In this document: positions 49,973-58,255 of the stretch, in pieces | Numbering within the stretch: position 1 is the first letter of the stretch | Layout: every line of letters starts with the position of its first letter | Assembly: GCF_016862455.1 (NCBI RefSeq) | Contig: NZ_BOMZ01000036.1 | Coordinates: 100,596 to 164,595, forward strand | Source of the DNA: Actinoplanes utahensis | GTDB lineage: Bacteria; Actinomycetota; Actinomycetes; Mycobacteriales; Micromonosporaceae | Direction of reading: 5' to 3' | Length of the DNA stretch: 64,000 nucleotides | Made by a program: the position numbers and the translations under genes | Notes under the pieces: generated by a model | Databases searched by the model: none | What the model was told of the DNA's origin: nothing | Seen by the model: only the letters and a program-made list of their open reading frames with translations

Positions 49973-51000
49973 CGTCGGCCGAGCGCACACGGACGGCGGG
50001 TAGTGACTTCGCCGCCCTGAACCGCCTGGTCGTAGCGGCCGGGCTCCTCGAACGACGGCCGGCCCACTACGCCGTACGGATGAGTGTGGTCCTCCTGATG
50101 TTCGTGGCCGCGTGGTCGGCCTTCTTCCTGATCGGCGCCTCGTGGTGGCAGCTCCTCGTCGCCGTGTTCCTGGGTGCCGTGTTCTCCCAGGTGGGCCTGC
50201 TGGCGCATGACGTGGCCCATCGGCAGGTCTTCCGCACCAGGACAAGCAGCGAACTGGTGGGCCGGCTGCTCGGCAACGTCGGAATCGGGATGAGTTACGG
50301 ATGGTGGGTCGACAAGCACACCCGCCATCACAACAACCCCAATCACGACGACCTCGACCCGGACGTGCAGCCGGAACTGCTCATCTGGGCCACCGAATCG
50401 GCCGTGGGCAGGCGCGGGCTGAAAGGCTTCGTCAACCGTCACCAGGCCGGTCTGTTCTTCCCGTTGTTGACGCTGCTCAGCATCGATCTGCGGATCTCCA
50501 GCATCAAGGCCCTGCGGCGTCCCGGCATGAGGAGCCGCGGCCTGGAAGCCGGATCGATGGCCCTGCACCTGGTGGCGTACGTGACCGTTCTGCTCGTGGT
50601 GCTGACCCCGGTGCAGGCGCTCGGGTTCTTCGTCGTACATCAGGCGGTGTTCGGGGTGTACCTGGGAATGACGTTCGCGCCGAATCACAAGGGCATGCCG
50701 CACCCGGACGGTGACGAGGACTTCCTGCGCAAGCAGGTGCTGACCTCCCGCAACGTCGTCGGTGGCCGGCTGATCGATGCGGCGCTCGGCGGCCTCAACC
50801 ACCAGATCGAACATCACCTGTTCCCCGCCATGCCCAGCCCGAACCTGCGCAAGGCCCGGCCGATCGTCAAGGCGTACTGCGCCCGGATGGGCGTGTCGTA
50901 CGCGGAGACGACGCTTGTCGAGTCGTACCGGCAGACACTGCGCCACCTGCACGAGGTCGGTGCTCCGTTGCGCGCGGAACGCCGGGGAAATCGTGGATGA
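49969..51000 (+). CDS. Membrane fatty-acid desaturase
   Basis: 343 residues from ATG 49969. Four membrane helices surround the three histidine boxes that bind the di-iron centre: HDVAH (about 81-85, HxxxH), HTRHH (about 115-119) and the C-terminal HQIEHH (about 275-280). The PNHDDLDPD motif after box 2 fits acyl-lipid/acyl-CoA desaturases of the delta-9/linoleoyl type. It introduces a cis double bond using O2 and electrons from a ferredoxin or cytochrome b5-like partner. Its place inside the GAF/ANTAR island suggests it is an output gene for membrane adaptation. Translation is probably coupled to the 24-residue upstream ORF. Confidence 0.9.
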   Translation: MTSAERTRTAGSDFAALNRLVVAAGLLERRPAHYAVRMSVVLLMFVAAWSAFFLIGASWWQLLVAVFLGAVFSQVGLLAHDVAHRQVFRTRTSSELVGRLLGNVGIGMSYGWWVDKHTRHHNNPNHDDLDPDVQPELLIWATESAVGRRGLKGFVNRHQAGLFFPLLTLLSIDLRISSIKALRRPGMRSRGLEAGSMALHLVAYVTVLLVVLTPVQALGFFVVHQAVFGVYLGMTFAPNHKGMPHPDGDEDFLRKQVLTSRNVVGGRLIDAALGGLNHQIEHHLFPAMPSPNLRKARPIVKAYCARMGVSYAETTLVESYRQTLRHLHEVGAPLRAERRGNRG

Positions 51001-51001
51001 C

Positions 51002-51226
51002 ATGGCGACCGCGGTGTTACGGGTTCGGCTCATCGGCGGCGACCGGATGGACCTGACGTACGACAATCCCGACCTCGCCGACGGGGAGGAGCTGTCGAAG
51101 TACGTGATCACGACCTTGGCACGGGACTCCGGAGTCCTGCGTGCGCGGCACGGCGACCGCCTCGTCGTGCTCTACGGCCGGGGTGTCGCCGCGATCGAGT
51201 TCGCGCCCCGTGGCGCCGTTGTGTGA
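51002..51226 (+). CDS. Small protein, unknown
   Basis: 74 residues from ATG 51002, one base after the desaturase stop, so translation is probably coupled. Predicted alpha/beta: ATAVLRVRLIGGDRMDLTY, ELSKYVITTLARDSGVLR and DRLVVLYGRGVAAIEFAP. No family recognised and no signal peptide. The tight link to the desaturase suggests a helper or regulatory role. Confidence 0.7.
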   Translation: MATAVLRVRLIGGDRMDLTYDNPDLADGEELSKYVITTLARDSGVLRARHGDRLVVLYGRGVAAIEFAPRGAVV

Positions 51227-51267
51227 CATCCGTACGCGCTGTGCGACAAGACCCTCTCTGCTGCGGC

Positions 51268-51311
51268 TACCGTAACGGTACGAACACTGCCGCAACCGGC
51301 GTTCGTACCGT
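51268..51311 (+). promoter_or_regulatory. Two mutually exclusive hairpins in the leader of a GAF-HATPase gene
   Basis: TACCGT-A-ACGGTA (51268-51280) is a perfect short inverted repeat. Its right half overlaps ACGGTACGAAC (51275-51285), which pairs perfectly with GTTCGTACCGT (51301-51311) across 15 bases. Both cannot form at once. The element starts 100 bases before the ATG at 51368. It may be a protein operator or an RNA switch. Confidence 0.45.
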
Positions 51312-51367
51312 CTCGCATTCGCTGCTCCAGACCCTGGCGGCGCTGCCGGCCTTCCGAGGAGCAGCGA

Positions 51368-52318
51368 ATGGACCAGTACAGCGTCGACAGATCGCTTTCG
51401 GACCGGACCTGGGGCCTGATCGGCGCGCACGGACCGAACCTCACGGGGTTGTGCCGCGCGGGGGTGGCACTGATGCCGGGCTTCGCGGGCATCGGCTTGT
51501 CGGCCGGCCGTGACGATGCCACCGTCGTACAGACCCGGTTCAGCAGCGATGCGGGCAGCGCCAGCCTCGAAGCCGCCCAGGAGACGTTCGACGACGGCCC
51601 GTGCCGCGATGCCACCGTGAACCGCCGGCCGGTGTACGCCGCCGACCTGACCGACTCGTTGTGGCGCGAACGCTGGCCGCGGTTCACCCCTGCCGCCCTG
51701 GACGCCGGAGCGCGGTCGGTGTTCGCGCTGCCCCTGCACGCGGGCGGGGTGCGGCACGCCGGAGCCGTCGACATGTACCGGCGTACCCCCGGTGGTCTCT
51801 CCGGCGCCGACCTGGCGCTAGCGTCGGCGTTCGCCGCCGCCGCCGCCGAGATGGTCACTCTGGAACGGCTGGGGCTGGACTGGACCGCTGCCTTCGCGGA
51901 CGCCCGCCTCGGCGGCGTGCCGGACGGCATGTCCCCCGCGTTGCCGCTGGCCCGCTGGTTCGACCGGTCCTCGAGGTCCCGGGTGCGTCTCCAGGTCCAC
52001 GCGGTCAGCACCGGGTACGGCCCGCCCCACGGCGACCCGGCGCCGTTCGTGCTGGCAGTGCACGAGGCCATGGTCAACGCGGTGCAGCATGGCGGCGGTC
52101 GCGGGCAGCTGCTGCTCTGGAGCCGCAACGACCGCCTGTGGTGCGAGATCAGCGACCACGGGCCCGGCATCGGTACGACCCTGCGATCCGCTCGTACGCG
52201 GGCCGGCACCCGGCGGCGGAGGGTCAGCGGTCTCCACCTCATGCAGCGGGCCTGTCCCGGCATGGACCTCATCACCGACGTCACCGGCACCCGGGTAACG
52301 TTGTGCTACCAACCGTGA
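51368..52318 (+). CDS. GAF and HATPase signalling protein
   Basis: 316 residues from ATG 51368 (GGAG 8 bases upstream). The GAF part (about 20-165) includes GPNLTGLCRAGVALM, DDGPCRDATVNRRPV and AGARSVFALPLHAGG. The HATPase (about 190-312) carries AVHEAMVNAVQHGGG (N-box) and SDHGPGIG. The domain plan is the same as the 48446-49492 protein, with which it shares the sensor signature GPCRDA and the RxWPxFTxAALDAGAR stretch. It is the same strand as the desaturase and the GAF-ANTAR gene downstream. The protein probably binds ATP and a partner STAS or ANTAR protein. Confidence 0.87.
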   Translation: MDQYSVDRSLSDRTWGLIGAHGPNLTGLCRAGVALMPGFAGIGLSAGRDDATVVQTRFSSDAGSASLEAAQETFDDGPCRDATVNRRPVYAADLTDSLWRERWPRFTPAALDAGARSVFALPLHAGGVRHAGAVDMYRRTPGGLSGADLALASAFAAAAAEMVTLERLGLDWTAAFADARLGGVPDGMSPALPLARWFDRSSRSRVRLQVHAVSTGYGPPHGDPAPFVLAVHEAMVNAVQHGGGRGQLLLWSRNDRLWCEISDHGPGIGTTLRSARTRAGTRRRRVSGLHLMQRACPGMDLITDVTGTRVTLCYQP

Positions 52319-52381
52319 CCGGTCCTGGACCAGACGTAGTCCAGGCATAGCGCGTCCGCAGGCACCCGACGGCCTCCGGCT

Positions 52382-52498
52382 CTGGAGGCCGGGCGCCGCG
52401 CCGAACTGTTCGAGGCCCGGGGGATGGTCATGATGCGGCTGGGTACCTCCGTCGGTGAAGCGCTCGTACGGATGCGGGCTCATGCCTGTGCCGAGGAA
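52382..52498 (+). pseudogene. Remnant of an ANTAR domain gene
   Basis: One frame encodes AELFEARGMVMMRLGTSVGEALVRMRAHACAEE (shown in parts: RRAELFEARGMVMMRLGT, GEALVRMRAHACAEE), which matches the ANTAR helix region of the neighbouring GAF-ANTAR proteins. After EE the frame degenerates into arginine-rich sequence, and there is no start codon with a ribosome site or a GAF domain in front. It is a decayed copy or recombination scar just upstream of an intact GAF-ANTAR gene. Confidence 0.7.
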
Positions 52499-52562
52499 CC
52501 GCCGTCTCGACGAGAACGACGCACGAGTGGCCGCACGGTTCGGGAACGATCGGAAGGCAGAC

Positions 52563-53285
52563 ATGAGCACCGTCTCGACTGAGCGGCTCGCCACGATCTT
52601 CGTGGAGGCCGCGGACACCCTGGTCGACGAGTTCGACCTTTTCGACTTTCTGCACATGCTGACCGAGCGGGCCTGCGGTCTGGTCGGGGCGGCAGCGGCC
52701 GGACTGGCGCTGGCCGACGAGCACGGCCGGCTGGGCTTCGTGGTCGGCTCCGACGACAACGTCCGCCTGATCGAACTGTTCCAGATCCAGAACGACCAGG
52801 GCCCGTGCCTGGAGGCGTTCCGTACCGGGCAGCCGGTCATCAACATCGACCTTCCGGCCGCGGCGGCGCGCTGGCCCCGCTTCGTGCCCCGGGCGACCGA
52901 CGCCGGCTTCCGATCGGTGCACGCGTTTCCCCTGCGACTGCGATCCCAGGTGCTCGGGGCGTTGAACATCTTCGGCGACACCGTCGGCGGCGACTTCGCC
53001 GACACGGATGTGCCGATCATGCAGGCTCTCGCGGACGTCGCGACCATCGGCCTCATGCAGGAACGCGCGATCCGCCGCAGCGAGGCGCTGACCGAACAGC
53101 TTCAGGGCGCGCTGAACAGCCGGATCATCATCGAACAGGCCAAGGGCGCCATCGCCCAGATCAAGGAGGTCTCCGTCGACGACGCGTTCCTCCGGATCCG
53201 CGCCTACGCCCGCAACCACAACCTGCGGCTCACCGATGTCGCACGCCGGATCGTCACCGATCTGGCGAGCCTGCCCGGTCTGTGA
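52563..53285 (+). CDS. GAF-ANTAR protein (RNA-binding antitermination regulator)
   Basis: 240 residues from ATG 52563 with GGAAGG 6 bases upstream; the frame is open further 5' but starts there by homology with its paralogue at 55402-56142. GAF sensor about 10-160 (TDVPIMQALADVATIGL at its end). Then the ANTAR domain about 168-228: LNSRIIIEQAKGAIAQIKEV, DDAFLRIRAYARNHNLRL, ending with the RIVTDLASL helix. ANTAR domains bind paired stem-loops in nascent RNA to block terminators. What the GAF senses is unknown. The two paralogues share the LTEQLQ-ALNSRI hinge and differ in binding-pocket residues. Confidence 0.92.
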   Translation: MSTVSTERLATIFVEAADTLVDEFDLFDFLHMLTERACGLVGAAAAGLALADEHGRLGFVVGSDDNVRLIELFQIQNDQGPCLEAFRTGQPVINIDLPAAAARWPRFVPRATDAGFRSVHAFPLRLRSQVLGALNIFGDTVGGDFADTDVPIMQALADVATIGLMQERAIRRSEALTEQLQGALNSRIIIEQAKGAIAQIKEVSVDDAFLRIRAYARNHNLRLTDVARRIVTDLASLPGL

Positions 53286-53287
53286 GC

Positions 53288-53335
53288 CTCACCGGGCGGC
53301 ACAGCGGAGCTCCCTCACCGGGCGGCGCAGCAGAG
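53288..53335. repeat. Direct repeat between convergent genes
   Basis: CTCACCGGGCGGC-A-CAGC-G-GAG at 53288-53309 recurs at 53314-53335 with two changed bases (period 26). It lies between the stops of the GAF-ANTAR and the STAS-HATPase genes. Confidence 0.6.
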
Positions 53336-53357
53336 TGACCAGCTCCCGATGGGGCGG

Positions 53358-54185
53358 TCAGGCGGACAGCGTCGCCCAGACGACTTTGCCCCGATGGCTC
53401 GGCATGACGCCCCACCGATCGGCGATCGTGTCGACCAGCTTCAGCCCCCATCCCCGCGCCGGCGGTGACGACGGGTCCGCGTCCGGTACCGGCTGACTGA
53501 CGCGCGGATAGCTGGCGTCGCAGTCCTGAACGACCACGTGCAGCGAATGGGCGCGCCGGAGCACGGTGACCACGAACGCGGTGCCGGCATGATCCACCAC
53601 ATTGGTGGCCAGCTCGGACGCGATCAGTGCCGCGCTGTGCCGCAGCTCGGGCAGCCGCCACATCCGGCACGCCTCCGCGACCAGCTCACGGGCCACCCGC
53701 ACGGAGTCCGGCCCCGGCGTCAGCCGGGTCTGCACCCGATGTCCCCGCCTCAGCCGGCGCCCGGTCGCGATGCGCGCTTCCGATCTCGTGGCGAACAGCG
53801 ACGGCGCCACTGCGGGCTGATGCCGTAACCGGTAGTCCAGCATCGACCGGGGCGGCGGGCAGAAGGCCAGATGCACCGGCAGCGGTCCGAGCCGAGCCGT
53901 TCTCTGTGCGGCCAGCCAGGACGGCAGGCTGACCCCGTGCAGATCACCGACCTCGTGCAGATCGACGATGATCGCCTCGACGGGGCCGGCCAAGCAGTCC
54001 CGCAGGAGGGCGGCGAACTGGTCACCGAGCTGCTGGGACCATCGGCCCCGCAGTGTCATCTCGACCACGGTGCCGCTCACGTCCGCGAGGACGTGCACGG
54101 ACACGCCCCTGCCGTCGACACCCATCCTGACCAGGTGCGGGGACGGCAGCGGTGGTGACCCCTCGTGTCCCTTTGTGGCGGTCAC
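53358..54185 (-). CDS. STAS and HATPase fusion protein
   Basis: 275 residues from GTG 54185; an ATG at 54125 (MGVDGRGVSVHV) is an alternative, and neither has a clear ribosome site. Residues about 28-125 look like a STAS domain (DVSGTVVEMTLRGRWSQ, VEAIIVDLHEVGDLHGVSLP): the serine usually phosphorylated in SpoIIAA-like STAS domains could be the S in HGVSLP. Residues about 150-275 are an HATPase: ALIASELATNVVDHAGT (N-box) and the GWGLKLVDTIADRWG G2 region. The fusion of antagonist and kinase in one chain is unusual for the partner-switching modules, where they are separate proteins. Confidence 0.75.
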   Translation of the reverse strand: MTATKGHEGSPPLPSPHLVRMGVDGRGVSVHVLADVSGTVVEMTLRGRWSQQLGDQFAALLRDCLAGPVEAIIVDLHEVGDLHGVSLPSWLAAQRTARLGPLPVHLAFCPPPRSMLDYRLRHQPAVAPSLFATRSEARIATGRRLRRGHRVQTRLTPGPDSVRVARELVAEACRMWRLPELRHSAALIASELATNVVDHAGTAFVVTVLRRAHSLHVVVQDCDASYPRVSQPVPDADPSSPPARGWGLKLVDTIADRWGVMPSHRGKVVWATLSA

Positions 54186-54475
54186 CGGTCGCGAGTGGTA
54201 CTCGTGAGCCGGCGGGCCGTTCGCGCCCCGACATGCTGCAAGATCAACTTAAAATCCACGGCCACCCCACGACACCCGATAGGAAGGGCGCTACCGAGGT
54301 CTGGAGCAGCGGGCGACGATGCGGCACCGTCGTTGGCCCTACGGTATACCCGGTCAGCCGTCGATCGCCCGCCTCGCCACAGGATCTCTCCATGATGCGC
54401 TGGCGGAAGGAGGCGACCGTCCCGTGGTCGCTGACCATGACGTGCCAGAGGCGGGACCGGCGGCGACTCAGGCGG

Positions 54476-54919
54476 TCATGTCGCGGCGACGAGCTGAACG
54501 CCGCTCAGTTCACCGGACATGCCCTGCAGCCGCTGGACCACCACCCGGCGCCGCAGGATCGGGAACTCGTCCAGTTCCTCGCGAGTGAGGTGCTCCAGGA
54601 TGGCCCGGTGCAGGACCGCGAACCGCCGGGCGAAATCCGGATCGCCGGCACCGAGGTCGTCGAGGGTGCCCAACGACGACAGCAGCGCGGTCTCCTCCGC
54701 CAGACGCATCGTCGCGATGAGGCCGGCAGCGGCACCGAGATCACGGACAACCAGATGGATGATCGCTTGCTCACCTGATTCGTGCAGGTGAACGGCGTGG
54801 GACAGCACGGCGAACCGACGGCCCCTCAGCCGGTCACCGCTGCGCTCGACCGCCGAGCACAGCCGCCGGATCTCGTCGTGTTCCGCCAGCAGGACGTCGA
54901 CCACATCAGAGAAGATCAT
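54476..54919 (-). CDS. Hemerythrin/HHE cation-binding domain protein
   Basis: 147 residues from ATG 54919 (a GTG one codon upstream is possible). A four-helix HHE fold: LLAEHDEIRRL (H14), HLHESGEQAIIH (H46, E47, H55) and LHRAILEHLTREELDEFP (H104, H110, E114-E118), giving the histidine/acid ligands for a di-iron or similar metal site. Related proteins sense or store O2, or protect against NO and peroxide. It sits within the signalling island and may supply redox or O2 input, or be an output gene. Confidence 0.8.
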   Translation of the reverse strand: MIFSDVVDVLLAEHDEIRRLCSAVERSGDRLRGRRFAVLSHAVHLHESGEQAIIHLVVRDLGAAAGLIATMRLAEETALLSSLGTLDDLGAGDPDFARRFAVLHRAILEHLTREELDEFPILRRRVVVQRLQGMSGELSGVQLVAAT

Positions 54920-54996
54920 CACGGTCGCCGGGACTGCTGATCGGAGAATCGAGGAAGGAACGGCATAGCGAAGATCCAGACTTCCGCCGGAGCCGG

Positions 54997-55392
54997 GTGA
55001 GACGCACCCGGAAACAGTCGCGTGCGAACGCATCCGGATCGCCGCGCCGCCGAGGAGCCGGTCATGCCGCGGAGGCCGGATACCAGGCCGTCAGGGTCCG
55101 GAACGGTATCCCGACCCTACTCCTCCCCGTGCCGTTCGGCGATCGCCCGCGCGGAGGGCGGGCCCGGCGGCCCGACAGGAGTACCGTCGAGTCCTACCTC
55201 GGCTGGTACGCCTCACAGCCCGCCGGGCTGGTCACCGTCATCAACGAGTTCGGGCGCGACCGGTTCGACCTGCTCGTCATTCCCCCGGACGCGAGCAGTG
55301 AGTCGGCGGACAGCACATCCGCTGCGGCCGCGGACGCCTCCGACCCTCGCCGTACTCCCGAGTTGCTCGACCAGATCGTGCAAGTCCGCTGA
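54997..55392 (+). CDS. Hypothetical protein, start uncertain
   Basis: 131 residues from GTG 54997. From about residue 28 it has good third-position GC and protein-like content: GYQAVRVRNGIPTLLLPVPF, STVESYLGWYASQPAGLVTV and FGRDRFDLLVIPPDAS. The first part is arginine-rich and may not be translated. An ATG at 55064 with a GAGGAG site is in another frame that lacks protein character, so a frameshift near 55065-55080 is possible. No family recognised. Confidence 0.45.
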   Translation: MRRTRKQSRANASGSPRRRGAGHAAEAGYQAVRVRNGIPTLLLPVPFGDRPRGGRARRPDRSTVESYLGWYASQPAGLVTVINEFGRDRFDLLVIPPDASSESADSTSAAAADASDPRRTPELLDQIVQVR

Positions 55393-55401
55393 CGGCCCGG
55401 C

Positions 55402-56142
55402 TCAGCCGGCCGGCTCCTCGAAGCCGGTGAGGCTGGGCAGATCGGTGACGACCAGGTACGCGACCTCGCCGAGGCGGCGATTGTTCCGGCGAGCGTAGGA
55501 GCGGATCATCCGGAACGCCGTGTCGACATCGACCTCGTACCGCTGCGCGATGGCGCCCTTGGCCTGTTCGATGACGATACGGCTGTTCAACGCGGACTGC
55601 AGTTGCTCGGTCAGCACCTCGGCGCGGCTGATGGTCCGCTCCTGCAACAGGCTGATCGCCGCGACGTCGGCCAGCGCCTGCACGATCCGCACGTCACCGT
55701 CGTCGAGGTCACCGGTGGTCCGGCTGAACAGGCCCATCGCGCCGATGATCTCGTCACGCAGCCGCAGCGGGAACGCGTGCACCGCCCGGAACCCGAAGTC
55801 CGTGGCAAATCGGGCGAAGTCCGGCCAAGCCGCGGCGGCCACCGGGGCGAACAGATCGGTGTTCACCACCGCGCGGCCGGTGCGGAACGCGTCGAGACAC
55901 GGCCCGGCCTGCTGTTGCAACTGCAGCAGCTCGAGCAGCTTGGCGCTCTCGTCGGACGCCGCCATGAAGTGGAGGCGGCCTTTCGCGTCGACCAGCAGGA
56001 TGCCGACGGTGGCGTCCGCGGTGAGCACCGCGACCCGGTCGGCGAGCATCTGGAGGAATTCGATCAGGTCGAACTCGGCGACGAGGGTGTCGGCGACCTC
56101 GACGAAGACCTTGGCGAGGCTCTCAGCGGATAGTGTCGTCAT
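55402..56142 (-). CDS. GAF-ANTAR protein
   Basis: 246 residues from ATG 56142 with GGGAGG 6 bases upstream. GAF about 12-165 (VGILLVDAKGRLHFMAAS, QAGPCLDAFRTGRAVVNTD, HAFPLRLRDEIIGAMGLF). The ANTAR part at about 170-235 is LNSRIVIEQAKGAIAQRYEV, DTAFRMIRSYARRNNRRL and VAYLVVTDLPSL. It is closely similar over the whole length to the 52563-53285 protein, so the pair arose by duplication. It lies 35 bases downstream of another GAF-ANTAR gene of a different subgroup, likely co-transcribed with it. Its RNA target is unknown. Confidence 0.92.
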   Translation of the reverse strand: MTTLSAESLAKVFVEVADTLVAEFDLIEFLQMLADRVAVLTADATVGILLVDAKGRLHFMAASDESAKLLELLQLQQQAGPCLDAFRTGRAVVNTDLFAPVAAAAWPDFARFATDFGFRAVHAFPLRLRDEIIGAMGLFSRTTGDLDDGDVRIVQALADVAAISLLQERTISRAEVLTEQLQSALNSRIVIEQAKGAIAQRYEVDVDTAFRMIRSYARRNNRRLGEVAYLVVTDLPSLTGFEEPAG

Positions 56143-56177
56143 GGCTGCCTCCCGGCCTGGCGCATACGTTGTGCGGT

Positions 56178-56885
56178 TCACGACTGTGACGGATCGAAAC
56201 GGAGGCGGCGGGCCACGACATCGGCCGCGACGTCGGACAGCGTGCGGTCCTCGGCGTAGGCATAGGCCCGCAGCCGGACCATCGCCTCGGCCAGGGAGAC
56301 ACCCAACTGCACCATGACCATGCCCTGCGCCTGGTAAAGCCGCGCACGATGCTCGACCGCCTCATCGAGATCACGGTCGGCATGGGGCTGATCCTGGCCA
56401 TCGAGCAAGGCCGTCACCGCCAGGTCGGCGAACGTGATCGCCCGCCCCATCTGTTCTCGGGACAACTGCCCGGCATGGGTACGGAACACGTCGAGCACAC
56501 CGAGCCGGACCGCACCGACCTGGAGCGGAAAGGCGAACACCGCCCGGATCCCCTCGCCGTGGACGGCCGGGCCGTAGACGGGCCACCGCCGCATGACCGA
56601 GTCGTCGAGGTCGGGGACGAGAACCGGTCGGCTGGCGGCGAAGGCGTCGATACACGGCCCCTCCCCGAGGGTGAGCTGCAGCTCTTCGATGCGCTCGGTG
56701 GCCGGATCAGACGCGGCGGCCATCCGGTGATCGCCGTCGCCGGACATCACGCTCACCCCCACACCGGTCGCCGACAGCGCCTCGGTCGCGTTCGTGCACA
56801 CCTTCCGGAGCCGTCCCAGGGCACCGGCGCCTGCCGACGATGACGGTCCTCCGGGGACCGGCGCATCACCAACGACCTCGTCCAC
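56178..56885 (-). CDS. GAF-ANTAR protein, second subgroup
   Basis: 235 residues from GTG 56885. The GAF domain includes SVMSGDGDHRMAAASDP, TLGEGPCIDAFAASRPV and GIRAVFAFPLQVGA. The ANTAR part is LYQAQGMVMVQLGVSLAEAM and VRLRAYAYAEDRTLSD, then VAADVVARRLRF. This subgroup shares the (G/A)QGMVMVQLGVS core and the ADVxARRLRF tail with the protein at 60446-61201 and with the ANTAR remnant at 52382. It is the first of two tandem GAF-ANTAR genes. Confidence 0.92.
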   Translation of the reverse strand: MDEVVGDAPVPGGPSSSAGAGALGRLRKVCTNATEALSATGVGVSVMSGDGDHRMAAASDPATERIEELQLTLGEGPCIDAFAASRPVLVPDLDDSVMRRWPVYGPAVHGEGIRAVFAFPLQVGAVRLGVLDVFRTHAGQLSREQMGRAITFADLAVTALLDGQDQPHADRDLDEAVEHRARLYQAQGMVMVQLGVSLAEAMVRLRAYAYAEDRTLSDVAADVVARRLRFDPSQS

Positions 56886-57247
56886 GCCGGCTCAATCGGG
56901 CCGCTGTGCGGCGGTCCGCGGCGCCTGCCGGGAGAACCCGTCACGAACTCTGCGATCACACACGGCCGCACCTCCCCGTCGACACTGCCGGGGTCTGGGG
57001 CAGCAGCAGAAACCCATGGATTCCCACGACTCTAGTCAACGGACGCCACCTCGGGATACCAGGACGCGGAGGAACATCCCTCCGTTCGCCGGCGCGTACA
57101 GTGGAGAAGACCGTCGGCCCCGCCGGCGTGCGTGGCCAGGCGACTGCTGGCGGCCACGCCTTTCACCGACCTGGGTGGACCTCGTCTCGCCCCGCGTCAT
57201 CGGGCCGGACCCGCGCCTGCGTTGGTCCCGGACGACGGGCACACCGC
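56886..57247. other. Intergenic region before the nitroreductase-like gene
   Basis: About 360 bases between divergent genes with no supportable coding sequence. It probably contains the promoters of both. GACTCTAGTC at 57028-57037 has symmetrical GACT/AGTC arms, but I could not tie it to a known regulator. Confidence 0.4.
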
Positions 57248-58186
57248 ATGAGAACACCGGTACGTCCGGTCGGGCGACGGATCACGAACGAAGCCCTCTA
57301 CCGGGCCGTCGTCGCTGCCCGGCAGGCGCCCTCGGCGCACGACGCCCAGCCGTGGCGATGGCAGGTGACCAACGGCGTCCTGGACCTGTTCCTGCACCCC
57401 GAGCCATCGGCCGGCCTTCCCGGCCCCGAGGACCGGCTCGCCACGATCGGCTGCGGCGCCGCGTTGCACCACGCCCGCCTGACCCTGGCCGCGCTCGGCT
57501 GGCGGGTGACCACCACCCGCCTGCCCGACCCCGGCGAACCGACCCATCTCGCGCGCCTGCACATCGACGGCCCGGCCCCGGTCAGCTCCGGCACCGCCGG
57601 CCTGGCGCGCATCATCGAGCTGCGGCACACCGACCGCCGCCCCGTCACCGGCAGCCCCATCCCACCCGGGCACCTGAGCGCCATCCGGGCCGCCTTCGAG
57701 TCCCAGCACGTCCGGCTCGCCGTGTTACGACCGGACCAGATCCTGGGTCTGGCCGTGGCCACCGCCGACGACGGCGGCCTGGAACCGGCCGGCGAACAGT
57801 GGCGGTCGGAGCTGGCCCGGTGGGCCGGCGGCGACCGCATCGTCGGTGCACGCCGTCGCCTGCGCCTTCCCCTCGCCCACGACGGACACGACCGGGCCGC
57901 GACGTTCGCGGTGCTGCACGGTCCGGGCGATCAGAGCCTGGACTGGCTTCATGCCGGTGAGGCACTCTCCGCCGGCTCGCTGGCCGCCGCGGAACTCGGA
58001 GCGTCGACCCTGCCCTTTAGCGCACCGATCGAGCACCACCGCGCCCGCGACATCCTGCGGGATGCGTTGCCCGACCTCGGCCATCCGTACCTGATGATGC
58101 GTCTGGGCCACCACGCCACCGAGGCGGTTCGGCCACTGGACCGGGAGACGACGACGGCGTCTCCGTCCCGCCCCGGGCCGCTGTGA
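57248..58186 (+). CDS. Acg-family nitroreductase-like protein
   Basis: 312 residues from ATG 57248. The Acg group (mycobacterial Rv2032-like) has two nitroreductase half-domains in one chain. Here RAVVAARQAPSAHDAQPWRW at about 17-36 is the N-terminal FMN-contact signature (APSxHNxQPW), CGAALHHARLTLAALGWRVT is the next helix-strand, and TLPFSAPIEHHRARDILRDALP with HPYLMMRLGH mark the C-terminal half. Many of these proteins have closed active sites and may store flavin. In mycobacteria they belong to the hypoxia regulon. Here the gene lies inside the GAF/ANTAR island and may be one of its outputs. Confidence 0.85.
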   Translation: MRTPVRPVGRRITNEALYRAVVAARQAPSAHDAQPWRWQVTNGVLDLFLHPEPSAGLPGPEDRLATIGCGAALHHARLTLAALGWRVTTTRLPDPGEPTHLARLHIDGPAPVSSGTAGLARIIELRHTDRRPVTGSPIPPGHLSAIRAAFESQHVRLAVLRPDQILGLAVATADDGGLEPAGEQWRSELARWAGGDRIVGARRRLRLPLAHDGHDRAATFAVLHGPGDQSLDWLHAGEALSAGSLAAAELGASTLPFSAPIEHHRARDILRDALPDLGHPYLMMRLGHHATEAVRPLDRETTTASPSRPGPL

Positions 58187-58223
58187 CCTCCCGACCCCTG
58201 ATGGCCCTCACGGGTCGTCGCCG

Positions 58224-58236
58224 TACCGTTGCGGTA
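58224..58236 (+). promoter_or_regulatory. TACCGT-type inverted repeat next to a GAF-ANTAR-STAS start
   Basis: TACCGT-T-GCGGTA (58224-58236), 20 bases before the ATG at 58256, matches the repeat at 51268-51280 in all but one arm base. This could be a common operator of two signalling genes in the island. Confidence 0.35.
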
Positions 58237-58255
58237 TGGATGGGCGGGCGATCAG

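Noticed and set aside
57028..57037. DosR-type hypoxia box near the Acg-like gene
   Set aside because: Only the inner GACT/AGTC arms fit; the outer GGG/CCC bases and the AT centre of the known box are missing, and no DosR-like regulator is present.
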